From NCBI GenBank assembly GCA_030043395.1, contig JASHXW010000144.1:1-11077 (forward strand): a DNA stretch of 11,077 nucleotides, read 5' to 3'. The notes under the pieces were generated by a model that saw only the letters and a list, made by a program, of their open reading frames with translations, was not told where the DNA came from and did no database searches. The DNA comes from Streptosporangiaceae bacterium (GTDB lineage Bacteria; Actinomycetota; Actinomycetes; Streptosporangiales; Streptosporangiaceae). Each line of letters starts with the position of its first letter. The first letter of the stretch is position 1. Made by a program: the position numbers and the translations under genes. Positions 1 to 8,150 of this stretch are shown here, in pieces.

Positions 1-1
1 G

Positions 2-46
2 GCCCTCGCCACCGCCATGTTCAGGCTGCGCGTCGTCCGTGCCTGA
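2..46 (+). CDS. C-terminal end of an upstream gene (partial)
   Basis: An open frame enters from the left edge and ends at TGA 44-46, giving the tail ALATAMFRLRVVRA. A short hydrophobic stretch followed by a basic end is common at the C terminus of multi-pass membrane proteins such as ABC-2-type permeases, but 14 residues cannot assign a family. A hairpin starts seven bases after the stop (53-72), which fits a real gene end. The call rests on frame, composition and that hairpin only. Confidence 0.35.
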   Translation, partial: ALATAMFRLRVVRA

Positions 47-52
47 GGCTGG

Positions 53-72
53 AAGCCAGCACGACCTGGCTT
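53..72 (+). terminator. Possible intrinsic terminator after the upstream gene
   Basis: AAGCCAG (53-59) and CTGGCTT (66-72) form a perfect 7-bp stem with a 6-nt loop, seven bases after the TGA at 44-46. No T-run follows, so this would be the U-less type often proposed for high-GC actinobacteria. A second GCCGGC/GCCGGC inverted pair (106-111 and 120-125, 8-nt loop) lies further on in the same gap and could add to termination or sit in the leader of the next gene. Nothing else was seen in 73-158. Confidence 0.35.
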
Positions 73-173
73 AGCGGCCGCGCGCACGCCCGCGTCTGCT
101 GACCTGCCGGCCATGAGGAGCCGGCTAGGTTGACTCACGCTCCACCGCCAGGCCTGACGTGGTGCCCGGAGCC

Positions 174-180
174 GGGAGGT
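174..180 (+). promoter_or_regulatory. Ribosome binding site fixing a TTG start
   Basis: GGGAGGT at 174-180 is a near-perfect Shine-Dalgarno sequence that ends five bases before TTG 186. An in-frame GTG lies at 159, but it has no comparable site, and the family-like N terminus (start residue then RNGICLMPSGE) begins at the TTG. Confidence 0.6.
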
Positions 181-185
181 ACCCA

Positions 186-1004
186 TTGCGGAACGGCATC
201 TGCCTGATGCCATCAGGCGAGCTCGCCGACATCAGCGCGCTGCAGGAGCTCGCGAGGCTGGCCGAGGAGCATGGCTGGGACGGTTTCTTCATCTGGGATC
301 ACATCCTGCGCCCGCCAAGCGAGCCGGCCGATATCGCCGACACCACCGTAGCCCTGACCGCCATCGCGCTGGCGACCTCGCGAATCCGCTTCGGCCCGAT
401 GGTCACGCCGCTTGCCAGGCGCAGGCCGCAAAAACTCGCCAAGGAGGCCATGACGCTGGACCGGCTCTCCGCCGGACGGCTCGTCCTCGGCCTTGGCCTG
501 GGCGTGGAGGCGTTTGGTGAGCTCAGCAAGTTCGGGGAGCTCACTGACGCGGTCCGGCGCGGCGACCAGCTTGACGAGGGTGCCGACCTGCTGGCCAGGC
601 TGCTCTCCGGGCAGGTCACTGACCGTCACGGCAGCTACTTCACGGCTGCCGGAGTTCGCCTGCTGCCGCCCTGCGCGCAACGGCCGCGAGTTCCGATCTG
701 GATGGCCAGCGTCGGCGAGCGTCCCCGGCCAGTTCGGCGGGCAAGCCGATTCGACGGCCTCTACGCGATCGACGTCGATCCCGCAGCCGTGCGGCGCATC
801 GCCAGGCTCATCAGGGATCGTCGTGGCACGCTCGCTGGCTTTGACATTGCCGTCGACATCACCAGTCGCACCGACCTGGCGGCCATGGCAGATGCCGGAG
901 TGACCTGGGCCATGCGGGGATTCCGGCCGGGCGATCCGCTGCACGACATCAAGGCTGGCATCACGGCGCGGCCAGGCAACACTGACGCCGTGTCACATCG
1001 CTAG
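186..1004 (+). CDS. LLM-class flavin/F420-dependent oxidoreductase
   Basis: The 272-residue product belongs to the bacterial luciferase-like (LLM) superfamily, TIM-barrel oxidoreductases that use FMN or, often in actinobacteria, coenzyme F420. Seen in sequence: the first strand and helix with GWDGFFIWDH (residues 30-39), the RRPQKLAKEAMTLDRLSAGR block followed by a glycine-rich strand (about 79-106), and the late PRVPIWMASVG segment (168-177). The substrate is unknown. At 272 residues it is on the short side for the family, and the region after residue 190 is compact. TTG 186 is chosen over GTG 159 because of the strong ribosome binding site. The stop lies 48 bases before an ECF41-type sigma gene, and the promoter of that gene overlaps this gene's last codons. 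F420 versus FMN use cannot be decided here. Confidence 0.82.
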   Translation: MRNGICLMPSGELADISALQELARLAEEHGWDGFFIWDHILRPPSEPADIADTTVALTAIALATSRIRFGPMVTPLARRRPQKLAKEAMTLDRLSAGRLVLGLGLGVEAFGELSKFGELTDAVRRGDQLDEGADLLARLLSGQVTDRHGSYFTAAGVRLLPPCAQRPRVPIWMASVGERPRPVRRASRFDGLYAIDVDPAAVRRIARLIRDRRGTLAGFDIAVDITSRTDLAAMADAGVTWAMRGFRPGDPLHDIKAGITARPGNTDAVSHR

Positions 1005-1017
1005 GGTCCGGCGGGTC
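991..1017 (+). promoter_or_regulatory. Putative ECF41-type autoregulatory promoter
   Basis: TGTCACA (991-997), 16 nt, then GGTC (1014-1017). The promoter motif reported for ECF41 sigma factors is TGTCACA about 16 nt upstream of CGTC, so this site matches 7 of 7 and 3 of 4 positions. It overlaps the last codons of the oxidoreductase gene and lies about 35 bases before the start of the ECF41-type sigma gene at 1053, which fits autoregulation. No other exact TGTCACA was noticed on either strand. Confidence 0.65.
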
Positions 1018-1052
1018 TACTGGTCGACGCGGCACCAAAGGAGGCGTGACCG

Positions 1053-1934
1053 ATGGACGACCAGGAGTGGCTGGCTCAGCGGTTCGAGGGGAACAGGGCG
1101 CGCCTGCGGACCGTGGCCTACCGGATGCTGGGCTCGCTGAGCGAGGCCGATGACGCGGTTCAGGAGTCCTGGCTCCGGCTCAGCCGCGCTGACACCGGCG
1201 ACGTGCGGGACATCGACGCCTGGCTGACCACGGTCGTGGCGCGCGTCTCCCTGAACATGCTGCGATCGCGCCGGTCCCGGCGCGAGGAGCCGATCGGCCC
1301 GCACTTGCCCGATCCGATCATCGGGTCGGCGGACGGCCATGATCCCGAGCAGGCGGCGCTCCTGGCGGACTCCGTAGGCATGGCGATGCTCGTTGTGCTG
1401 GAGACGCTGGAGCCCGCGGAGCGGCTCGCGTTCATCTTGCATGACATGTTCGCCGTGCCTTTTGACGAGATTGCCCCGATCGTCGAACGCACACCCGAGG
1501 CGGCCCGCCAGCTGGCCAGCCGTGCGCGCCGTCGTGTCCAGGGCGAGAAGACTGTTCCTGACGTCGACCTGGACCGCCAGCGCGTTGTCGTCGAGGCGTT
1601 CCTCGCCGCCGCGCGCGGCGGCGACATCGCCGCCCTCGTGGCGGTCCTCGATCCCGATGTGGTGCTGCGCGCCGACGCCGGGGCCATCGCCGCCGGGGCC
1701 CGGGAAGTCCGCGGCGCCCGCGCCGTCGCCAGCCAGGCACTGAGCTTCGCGCGCGCTGACGTAGTCGCGAAACCACTGCTCGTCAACGGGGTCGCTGGAG
1801 CCGTCACGCTCGTCCGCGGCAAGCCGATCGCGCTCGGGGCGTTCACGGTGCGGGGCGGGAAGATCGTCGCCCTGGACATCCTGGCCGACCCAGCCCGCCT
1901 CGGCAGGCTCGACCTGGCCGGGATGCGCGACTAA
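1053..1934 (+). CDS. sigJ: ECF41-type (SigJ-like) sigma factor with fused SnoaL-like domain
   Basis: A 293-residue alternative sigma factor. Sigma region 2 covers about residues 10-78 (VAYRMLGSLSEADDAVQESW at 21-40) and region 4 about 112-164 (LEPAERLAFILHDMF, then a helix-turn-helix). Residues about 172-290 form a SnoaL/NTF2-like extension. This is the ECF41 layout, in which the extension replaces an anti-sigma factor and modulates activity. Family signatures are present in altered form: HLPDP (84-88) where WLPEP is usual in the inter-domain linker, RADAGA (206-211) where a DGGGR-like motif is usual, and ADPARL (278-283) as the NPDKL-like end motif. The ATG has a strong AAAGGAGG site (1037-1044), and a matching ECF41 promoter lies upstream. 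ECF41 genes usually neighbour a carboxymuconolactone decarboxylase, oxidoreductase or epimerase; here the neighbour is an LLM oxidoreductase. The symbol follows mycobacterial SigJ and implies family, not proven orthology. Confidence 0.9.
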   Translation: MDDQEWLAQRFEGNRARLRTVAYRMLGSLSEADDAVQESWLRLSRADTGDVRDIDAWLTTVVARVSLNMLRSRRSRREEPIGPHLPDPIIGSADGHDPEQAALLADSVGMAMLVVLETLEPAERLAFILHDMFAVPFDEIAPIVERTPEAARQLASRARRRVQGEKTVPDVDLDRQRVVVEAFLAAARGGDIAALVAVLDPDVVLRADAGAIAAGAREVRGARAVASQALSFARADVVAKPLLVNGVAGAVTLVRGKPIALGAFTVRGGKIVALDILADPARLGRLDLAGMRD

Positions 1935-1962
1935 CCCGGGCTGGCCCGCCGGAGGCTGGCGA

Positions 1963-3195
1963 TCATCTCAGTCCTGCGACGTTGCCGGCCGTGACCGAGA
2001 CCTGGGTGAGGTGGATCCCGGCATAGACCGGCGTCGTCTGCGCCAGCGTATGGCCGCCGGTGCCGAACTGCCCGTTCGCGTTGCCGCCCCAGACCCAGAG
2101 CCCGTGCGAGCCGTCGAGCGCGTAGCAGGCGTACCCGCCGCAGGCCACTGTCCTGACGATGACGCCGTCCGGGACGCTGACCGACATCGGGATCGCAGAA
2201 CTCAGCGTGGTGCCATTGCCAAGCTGGCCATGGGTGTTGTTACCCCATGCCACCACCGTGCCGTCAGACAGGAGCGCGACGGTCTGGCCGTTTGCCGGCC
2301 CGCTGCCGCCTTGCGATACCTGGTCGACGGTGGCGCTAAGCACGACCTCGACCGGGACGTCGCTGTCGGAGGTGCTGCGATCGCCGAGCTGCCCTGTGCC
2401 GTTGTAGCCCCAGTCGTAATAGTCGCCGTTGCTCAGCAGCGCGCCCGAGTCTCCCCAGGACGACGTGAGCGCGGTGACGCGGACGCCGCCAGGCAGCCCC
2501 TTCACGGCCGCGGGCTTGGCGCTGTTCGCCGTAGAGCCCGTGCCTAGCTGGCCGAACTGGCCGCTCCCGCAGGCATAGACGTGCCCGGCCGAGTAGAACA
2601 GCGAGTGGGTGCTGGCTCCGGCGGCGAGTGTCACGTGGCTCAGCGGCAGCCGTGTCGGGCGGGAATGGCTGCGCCCTGGCAGGCACAGGTCGCTGCTCGC
2701 ATTCAGGCCCCAGCCCCAGACCCGGCCCTGCGAGTCAATGGCCAGGGCGCCGTTGAGCGGCATCGGGTTCGCCAGCGCCGTGATCTTGACGCCCGGCGGG
2801 AACGCGACCTTGACGGCCCTCGTGACGTAGGCAACCAGCCCGCCATCGCCGAGTTCGCCCGAACTTCCCACGCCCCACGCCCAGACCGCGCCGTCCGACG
2901 TGAGCGCGTAGCCGTCGGAGTTCGAGCTCGCGACCTGCACGACGCGCCCGCTGATGCCCGGCACTGGCGTCGGCCGGTCGCGGTCGAGCCGAGCGACCTT
3001 GCCCAGGGTCCCCGCAACGCCGAACCGGTAAACGCCGTCGGCGGACGTGCGTACCCCTGGCACCGCCGAACTCGAGGCCTGCGGGCTGGCGGCCGGCGAA
3101 ACGGAAGGCTGCGCGGTGGCGGCTGGACTGGTGCACGCCGCGAGCCCTAGCGCAGCGCCGGCCAAAAGCGCAGGTGCGGCCTGCCTCGGCTTCAT
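1963..3195 (-). CDS. Secreted RCC1-repeat beta-propeller lipoprotein
   Basis: A 410-residue protein with a lipoprotein signal peptide: KPR basic start, hydrophobic core, and lipobox LAAC with the lipidated Cys at 21. A Ser/Ala/Pro-rich linker follows (22-46). The rest is RCC1-type repeats, recognisable by W-x-W-G and GxLG cores at about 105-119 (WAWG...ELGDG), 160-172 (WGWG, degenerate), 207-221 (YACG...QLGTG), 260-273 (YDWG...QLGDR), 316-330 (VAWG...QLGNG) and 367-381 (WVWG...QFGTG). A weaker first unit at 56-66 (YRFGVAGTLGK) would make seven, as expected for a closed seven-bladed propeller. Such domains mostly bind proteins or other ligands; no catalytic motif is visible. ATG 3195 has an AAGGAGA site at the expected distance. 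The gene is convergent with the sigma gene, 28 bases apart, with no obvious strong terminator between. The role is unknown; it is likely a surface-anchored binding protein. Confidence 0.85.
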   Translation of the reverse strand: MKPRQAAPALLAGAALGLAACTSPAATAQPSVSPAASPQASSSAVPGVRTSADGVYRFGVAGTLGKVARLDRDRPTPVPGISGRVVQVASSNSDGYALTSDGAVWAWGVGSSGELGDGGLVAYVTRAVKVAFPPGVKITALANPMPLNGALAIDSQGRVWGWGLNASSDLCLPGRSHSRPTRLPLSHVTLAAGASTHSLFYSAGHVYACGSGQFGQLGTGSTANSAKPAAVKGLPGGVRVTALTSSWGDSGALLSNGDYYDWGYNGTGQLGDRSTSDSDVPVEVVLSATVDQVSQGGSGPANGQTVALLSDGTVVAWGNNTHGQLGNGTTLSSAIPMSVSVPDGVIVRTVACGGYACYALDGSHGLWVWGGNANGQFGTGGHTLAQTTPVYAGIHLTQVSVTAGNVAGLR

Positions 3196-3221
3196 CTCGT
3201 CTCCTTCGTCTGCGGGCGCGC

Positions 3222-3241
3222 CAAATATTTCATCAGAAAGC
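3222..3241 (-). promoter_or_regulatory. AT-rich island, possible promoter of the RCC1 lipoprotein gene
   Basis: In a GC-rich divergent gap, positions about 3222-3241 are distinctly AT-rich (CCAAATATTTCATCAGAAAG on the plus strand), 25-45 bases upstream of the minus-strand start. This is where a -10 region would be expected. No clean -35/-10 pair with 16-18 nt spacing could be assigned, so the call rests on position and composition. Confidence 0.3.
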
Positions 3242-3290
3242 GAACGGACAGGCAGGCGCCGACCCCCGGGACGAGCGCGTTCGGGGCGAG

Positions 3291-3305
3291 GCTACCGCAG
3301 GTAGC
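3291..3305. repeat. Perfect inverted repeat in the divergent intergenic region
   Basis: GCTACC-GCA-GGTAGC is a 6-bp perfect inverted repeat with a 3-nt centre. It lies 74 bases before the nitronate monooxygenase start, within a region also holding a repeated GCAGGT. A TAGCAT hexamer (3302-3307), a possible -10 element, overlaps its right arm. It could be an operator or a small RNA hairpin; no regulator gene lies next to it. Confidence 0.3.
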
Positions 3306-3378
3306 ATGCGGCAGGTTGCCCGTTTGGTCGGCCCGGGTGAAGCTATGTCCCAAGGGCCGCGGGAGAGGAGCGCCGGAC

Positions 3379-4512
3379 ATGAGGACCCCAATCTGCGACA
3401 TGCTTGGCATCGAGCTGCCGCTGCTGGCGTTCAGCCACTGTCGTGACGTCGTGGCAGCGGTGACCAACGCAGGCGGCTTCGGCGTGCTGGGCGCCTCCAT
3501 GCACACGCCCGAGCAGCTCGAGCACGAGCTCGCCTGGATCGACGATCATGTCGGCGGTCGGCCCTATGGCGCCGACATCCTGGTGCCGGAGAAATTCGCT
3601 GGCAAGGGCCAGCACCTGGACGATGCCGCGATCCACGCGATGATCGGCCAGCCCCAGCGTGACTTCGTTGCCGCCCTGCTCGAAGAGCACGGAATTCCTG
3701 CCGCCGGGCCGGCGGGCTCCTCGCGGCTGCCCACCGCAGTGACCATCAGCGACCAGGCGGGGGAACAGCTACTCGACGTGGCGTTCCGGCATCCGATCAA
3801 GCTGATCGCCAGCGCGCTCGGCACGCCGCCGGCGTTCATGATCGACCGGGCGCGGCAGGCAGGAGTGCCGATCGCCGCCCTGGTTGGCGCCAGGGAGCAC
3901 GCCATCAGGCAGGTGAACGCCGGCGTCGACATCCTGGTCGCGGCGGGCACCGAGGCCGGCGGGCACTGCGGCGAGGTCACCACGATGGTGCTGGTGCCCG
4001 AGGTGATCGAGGCGATCAGGCCCATCAGGCAGGTGCCAGTGCTCGCGGCCGGCGGGATCGTGACCGGCCGTCAGATGGCCGCAGCGATCGCGCTTGGCGC
4101 GGACGGCGCGTGGACGGGCTCAGTCTGGCTGACCACCGAGGAAGCCGAGACCGCTCCGTACACCAAGACCAAGATGCTCGCCGCGACGTCGCGTGACACG
4201 GTCCGCTCTCGCAGCCGGACGGGCAAGCCGTCCAGGCAGCTCAGGTCGGACTGGACCGCCGCATGGGACGGCGACAAGAGCCCGGGCGTGCTGCCGATGC
4301 CACTGCAGTCGCTGCTGAGCGAGCCTGTCATGCGCCGCATCGACGCCCTGGCTGAGCAGGGCAATCCGGGCGCGCAGGAGCTGGCTACATACTGGGTCGG
4401 CCAAGGCGTCGGGCTCATGAACAAGGCCACGTCTGTGCGCGATGTCGTCTACGAGATGGCGCAGGACTTCGCCGCGGCCGCCGAGAGGCTCGCGCAGGTC
4501 ACGGCCGACTAG
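3379..4512 (+). CDS. Nitronate monooxygenase family FMN enzyme
   Basis: A 377-residue TIM-barrel flavoprotein of the nitronate monooxygenase (2-nitropropane dioxygenase) / FabK-like family, whose members oxidise alkyl nitronates or reduce enoyl-ACP with FMN. Seen in sequence: the N-terminal strand [17 protein letters not shown], then [15 protein letters not shown] (26-40), the GTEAGGHCG motif (190-198) with the likely catalytic His196, and the FMN phosphate-binding [10 protein letters not shown]...[10 protein letters not shown] (223-247). The region after about residue 255 is long, as in many actinobacterial members with uncertain substrates. ATG 3379 is chosen because GAGAGGAG (3363-3370) sits 8 bases upstream and family similarity starts there; an open frame extends back to 3316 without family-like residues. 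The next gene, a Ddn-like reductase, starts 40 bases after the stop. The exact substrate is not determinable. Confidence 0.85.
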   Translation: MRTPICDMLGIELPLLAFSHCRDVVAAVTNAGGFGVLGASMHTPEQLEHELAWIDDHVGGRPYGADILVPEKFAGKGQHLDDAAIHAMIGQPQRDFVAALLEEHGIPAAGPAGSSRLPTAVTISDQAGEQLLDVAFRHPIKLIASALGTPPAFMIDRARQAGVPIAALVGAREHAIRQVNAGVDILVAAGTEAGGHCGEVTTMVLVPEVIEAIRPIRQVPVLAAGGIVTGRQMAAAIALGADGAWTGSVWLTTEEAETAPYTKTKMLAATSRDTVRSRSRTGKPSRQLRSDWTAAWDGDKSPGVLPMPLQSLLSEPVMRRIDALAEQGNPGAQELATYWVGQGVGLMNKATSVRDVVYEMAQDFAAAAERLAQVTAD

Positions 4513-4539
4513 CCGGTCCATGGCTGGGGTCATGGCCGC

Positions 4540-4545
4540 TAGGAT
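4540..4545 (+). promoter_or_regulatory. Possible -10 element for a leaderless nitroreductase transcript
   Basis: TAGGAT (4540-4545) fits the actinobacterial TANNNT -10 pattern and lies 7 bases before ATG 4553, the spacing of leaderless genes. The same bases include AGGA, which could act as a weak ribosome binding site 8 bases before the ATG, so the two readings compete. No good -35 hexamer is visible. Confidence 0.3.
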
Positions 4546-4552
4546 CATGGCC

Positions 4553-4996
4553 ATGCCAATCGAGGGTGAGTACGAGCCGAGCCCGCGCCGCTGGGTCCGC
4601 GACCAGGTCGAGCAATATGAGGGCTCGGGCGGAACCGAGGGCACGACACTGCTCGACACCGGCCTCCCGGTCGTGGTGGTCACCAACAAGGGCGCGCGCA
4701 GCGGCAAGGTGCGCAAGACCCCGCTGATGCGCGTCGAGCACGAAGGCAAGTACGCGGCAGTCGCCTCGGTCGGTGGCGCGCCGAAGCACCCGCTCTGGTA
4801 CTACAACCTGAAGGCCAATCCGCGCGTCGGGCTTCAGGACGGCCCCAAGCACATGGAGATGGTCGCCAGGGAGCTGAGCGGCGCCGAGCGCGAGCAGTGG
4901 TGGGATCTGGCCGTCGCGGCCTACCCCCCGTACGCGGAGTACCAGACCAGGACGACCAGGCAGATTCCGGTCTTCGTTCTCGAACCAGCTCAGTAG
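4553..4996 (+). CDS. Ddn-like deazaflavin (F420)-dependent nitroreductase family protein
   Basis: A 147-residue protein of the DUF385/F420H2-dependent (Ddn, split beta-barrel) family. Mycobacterial Ddn reduces quinones and activates nitroimidazole prodrugs with F420H2. Visible family features are the N-terminal [19 protein letters not shown] (residues 4-22), the barrel strand with [20 protein letters not shown] (43-62), [20 protein letters not shown], and the C-terminal IPVFVLEP. The length matches typical members. Start choice: ATG 4553 (MPIEGEYEP) matches the usual start, though ATG 4547 two codons upstream is possible. The gene follows the nitronate monooxygenase by 40 bases on the same strand and may be co-transcribed or have its own leaderless promoter. 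The physiological substrate is unknown. Together with the LLM gene it suggests, but does not prove, a host that makes F420. Confidence 0.87.
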   Translation: MPIEGEYEPSPRRWVRDQVEQYEGSGGTEGTTLLDTGLPVVVVTNKGARSGKVRKTPLMRVEHEGKYAAVASVGGAPKHPLWYYNLKANPRVGLQDGPKHMEMVARELSGAEREQWWDLAVAAYPPYAEYQTRTTRQIPVFVLEPAQ

Positions 4997-5009
4997 CGCA
5001 AGCATCCCG

Positions 5010-5039
5010 TTCGATTGCTCGCCCGTTGAGAGGTAATCT
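5010..5039 (+). promoter_or_regulatory. Possible promoter of the HtrA-type protease gene
   Basis: TAATCT (5034-5039) is a fair -10 element; TTCGAT (5010-5015) lies 18 bases upstream as a weak -35. This is in the only AT-richer stretch between the nitroreductase stop (4996) and GTG 5065. The -35 match is poor, so the call is tentative. Confidence 0.3.
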
Positions 5040-5064
5040 TGTAATCACTCGCCGGGGAGGTGTC

Positions 5065-6012
5065 GTGACTACTGATTCACCACTCGACGCGTACTCGGCA
5101 CTCGTCGCCGGAGTCGCAGCCGAGCTGACGCCGAAAGTAGCCAGCCTGCGGGTATCGCAGGGCGGCTCCGCATGGCGCTCCGGGGAGAGCCTGGGCTCGG
5201 CAGTCGTGTACACCGGGGACGGGTTCCTGCTCACGAACGCGCACGTCGTCGGCCGCGCGCAGGGCGGCACGGCGCTGTTCTCGGACGGGACAAGCTCACC
5301 GTTCACCGTGGTCGGCGCCGATCCGCTGTCCGACCTGGCCGTCGTCAGGGCGGGGGGAGCGACGCCTCCGCCTGCCGTGCTCGGCGAGGCCGACGATCTC
5401 GTGGTCGGACAGCTCGTCGTGGCAGTCGGCAGCCCGCTCGGGCTGGCCGGATCGGTCACCGCCGGGGTGGTCAGCGCGCTGGGGCGGTCGCTGCCGACAC
5501 GCAGCGGGTCCGCCGTCCGCCTGATCGAGGACGTGATCCAGACCGACGCCTCGCTGAACCCGGGTAACTCCGGCGGAGCGCTGGCCGACTCGCGCGCCCG
5601 CGTCGTCGGCATCAACACGGCCGTCGCGGGCATCGGCCTCGGCCTGGCCGTGCCGATCAATGCGACCACGAGGAAGATCATCTCCGCCCTGATGCAGCAA
5701 GGCCGGGTCCGGCGCGCCTACCTGGGCATCGTCAGCGCCCCGACGCCCCTGCCGACCTGGCTGCACGAGCGGGTGGGCAGCAAGGAGGGACTGCGCGTCG
5801 CCGAGCTCGTCCAGGACGGCCCGGCTGCCAGGGCAGGCCTGCGCATCGGCGACGTGCTGGTCAGCGCGGCGGGCAGCCCGGTCACGACGGCGCAGGACCT
5901 GCAACGACTGATGTTCGCCGAGGCCATTGGCAAGCCGCTGGAGATAACCGTGCTGCGCAACGGCGCCCTGGTCGACGTCATCGCCATGCCGGCCGAGCTG
6001 GCCACCGCGTGA
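5065..6012 (+). CDS. htrA: HtrA/DegP-type serine protease with C-terminal PDZ domain, no export signal
   Basis: A 315-residue trypsin-like protease of the HtrA family (MEROPS S1C). The catalytic triad is intact: His60 in LLTNAHVV, Asp90 in DPLSDLAVV, Ser169 in LNPGNSGGAL. A PDZ domain covers about 219-312 (YLGIVSAP..., GPAARAGLRIGDVLVSAAGSPV). HtrA proteins degrade or refold damaged proteins and are usually periplasmic, secreted or membrane-tethered. This one begins MTTDSPLDAYSALVAGVAAEL and goes directly into the protease domain, with no signal peptide or transmembrane helix. Extending the frame upstream into the preceding gene does not reveal one. It is therefore predicted cytoplasmic unless exported by an unseen route. 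GTG 5065 follows GGGGAGG (5054-5060) by 4 bases, slightly tight. An FtsH-type protease gene follows 143 bases downstream on the same strand. Confidence 0.88.
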   Translation: MTTDSPLDAYSALVAGVAAELTPKVASLRVSQGGSAWRSGESLGSAVVYTGDGFLLTNAHVVGRAQGGTALFSDGTSSPFTVVGADPLSDLAVVRAGGATPPPAVLGEADDLVVGQLVVAVGSPLGLAGSVTAGVVSALGRSLPTRSGSAVRLIEDVIQTDASLNPGNSGGALADSRARVVGINTAVAGIGLGLAVPINATTRKIISALMQQGRVRRAYLGIVSAPTPLPTWLHERVGSKEGLRVAELVQDGPAARAGLRIGDVLVSAAGSPVTTAQDLQRLMFAEAIGKPLEITVLRNGALVDVIAMPAELATA

Positions 6013-6028
6013 GCAGCTCGGCTCGGGA

Positions 6029-6059
6029 AGTTCCGGCATTGCTCGCGCCGGCCCGAACT
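6029..6059 (+). terminator. Possible terminator hairpin between the HtrA-type and FtsH-type genes
   Basis: AGTT-CCGGC (6029-6037) pairs with GCCGG (6047-6051) and AACT (6056-6059). This makes a 9-bp stem with a 4-nt bulge and a 9-nt loop, 17 bases after the protease stop. There is no T-run. The bulge makes this a weak call. The rest of the 143-base gap shows nothing else except the -10-like hexamer before the FtsH gene. Confidence 0.3.
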
Positions 6060-6143
6060 CGCCGACCTGCCAGGATGCACGGACGAAAGGCAGCATCGCG
6101 GCTCATTAAGCGCGGCCAGATCCGAAATACTCCCGGCAGCGCG

Positions 6144-6150
6144 TAACAAT
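6144..6150 (+). promoter_or_regulatory. Possible -10 element for a leaderless FtsH transcript
   Basis: TAACAAT (6144-6150) ends 5 bases before ATG 6156, and no Shine-Dalgarno sequence is visible upstream of that ATG. The arrangement matches leaderless genes of actinobacteria. A -35 element was not recognised. Confidence 0.35.
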
Positions 6151-6155
6151 GACGT

Positions 6156-8138
<1,983 letters not shown>

Positions 8139-8150
8139 TATCCGGGCATC

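Noticed and set aside
1935..1950. CGGG-CTGG-CCCG hairpin between the convergent sigma and RCC1 genes as a bidirectional terminator
   Set aside because: The stem is only 4 bp, with no supporting extension or T-run; this is within chance for the base composition.
2011..2547. Open frame on the plus strand antisense to the RCC1 lipoprotein gene
   Set aside because: Its translation is Arg/Ala-rich low-complexity sequence typical of a GC-rich shadow frame, while the minus strand gives a lipobox and regular RCC1 repeats.
3316..3378. Upstream extension of the nitronate monooxygenase gene to ATG 3316
   Set aside because: The extra 21 residues do not resemble the family, and ATG 3379 has a good ribosome binding site followed by the conserved N-terminal strand.
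4897..5064. Upstream start for the HtrA-type protease that could hold an export signal
   Set aside because: This part overlaps the nitroreductase gene in another frame and contains no hydrophobic segment; GTG 5065 has a purine-rich binding site.
5296..6096. 266-codon open frame on the minus strand under the HtrA-type gene
   Set aside because: No family-like motifs and no ribosome binding site; the opposite strand has an intact catalytic triad and PDZ domain.
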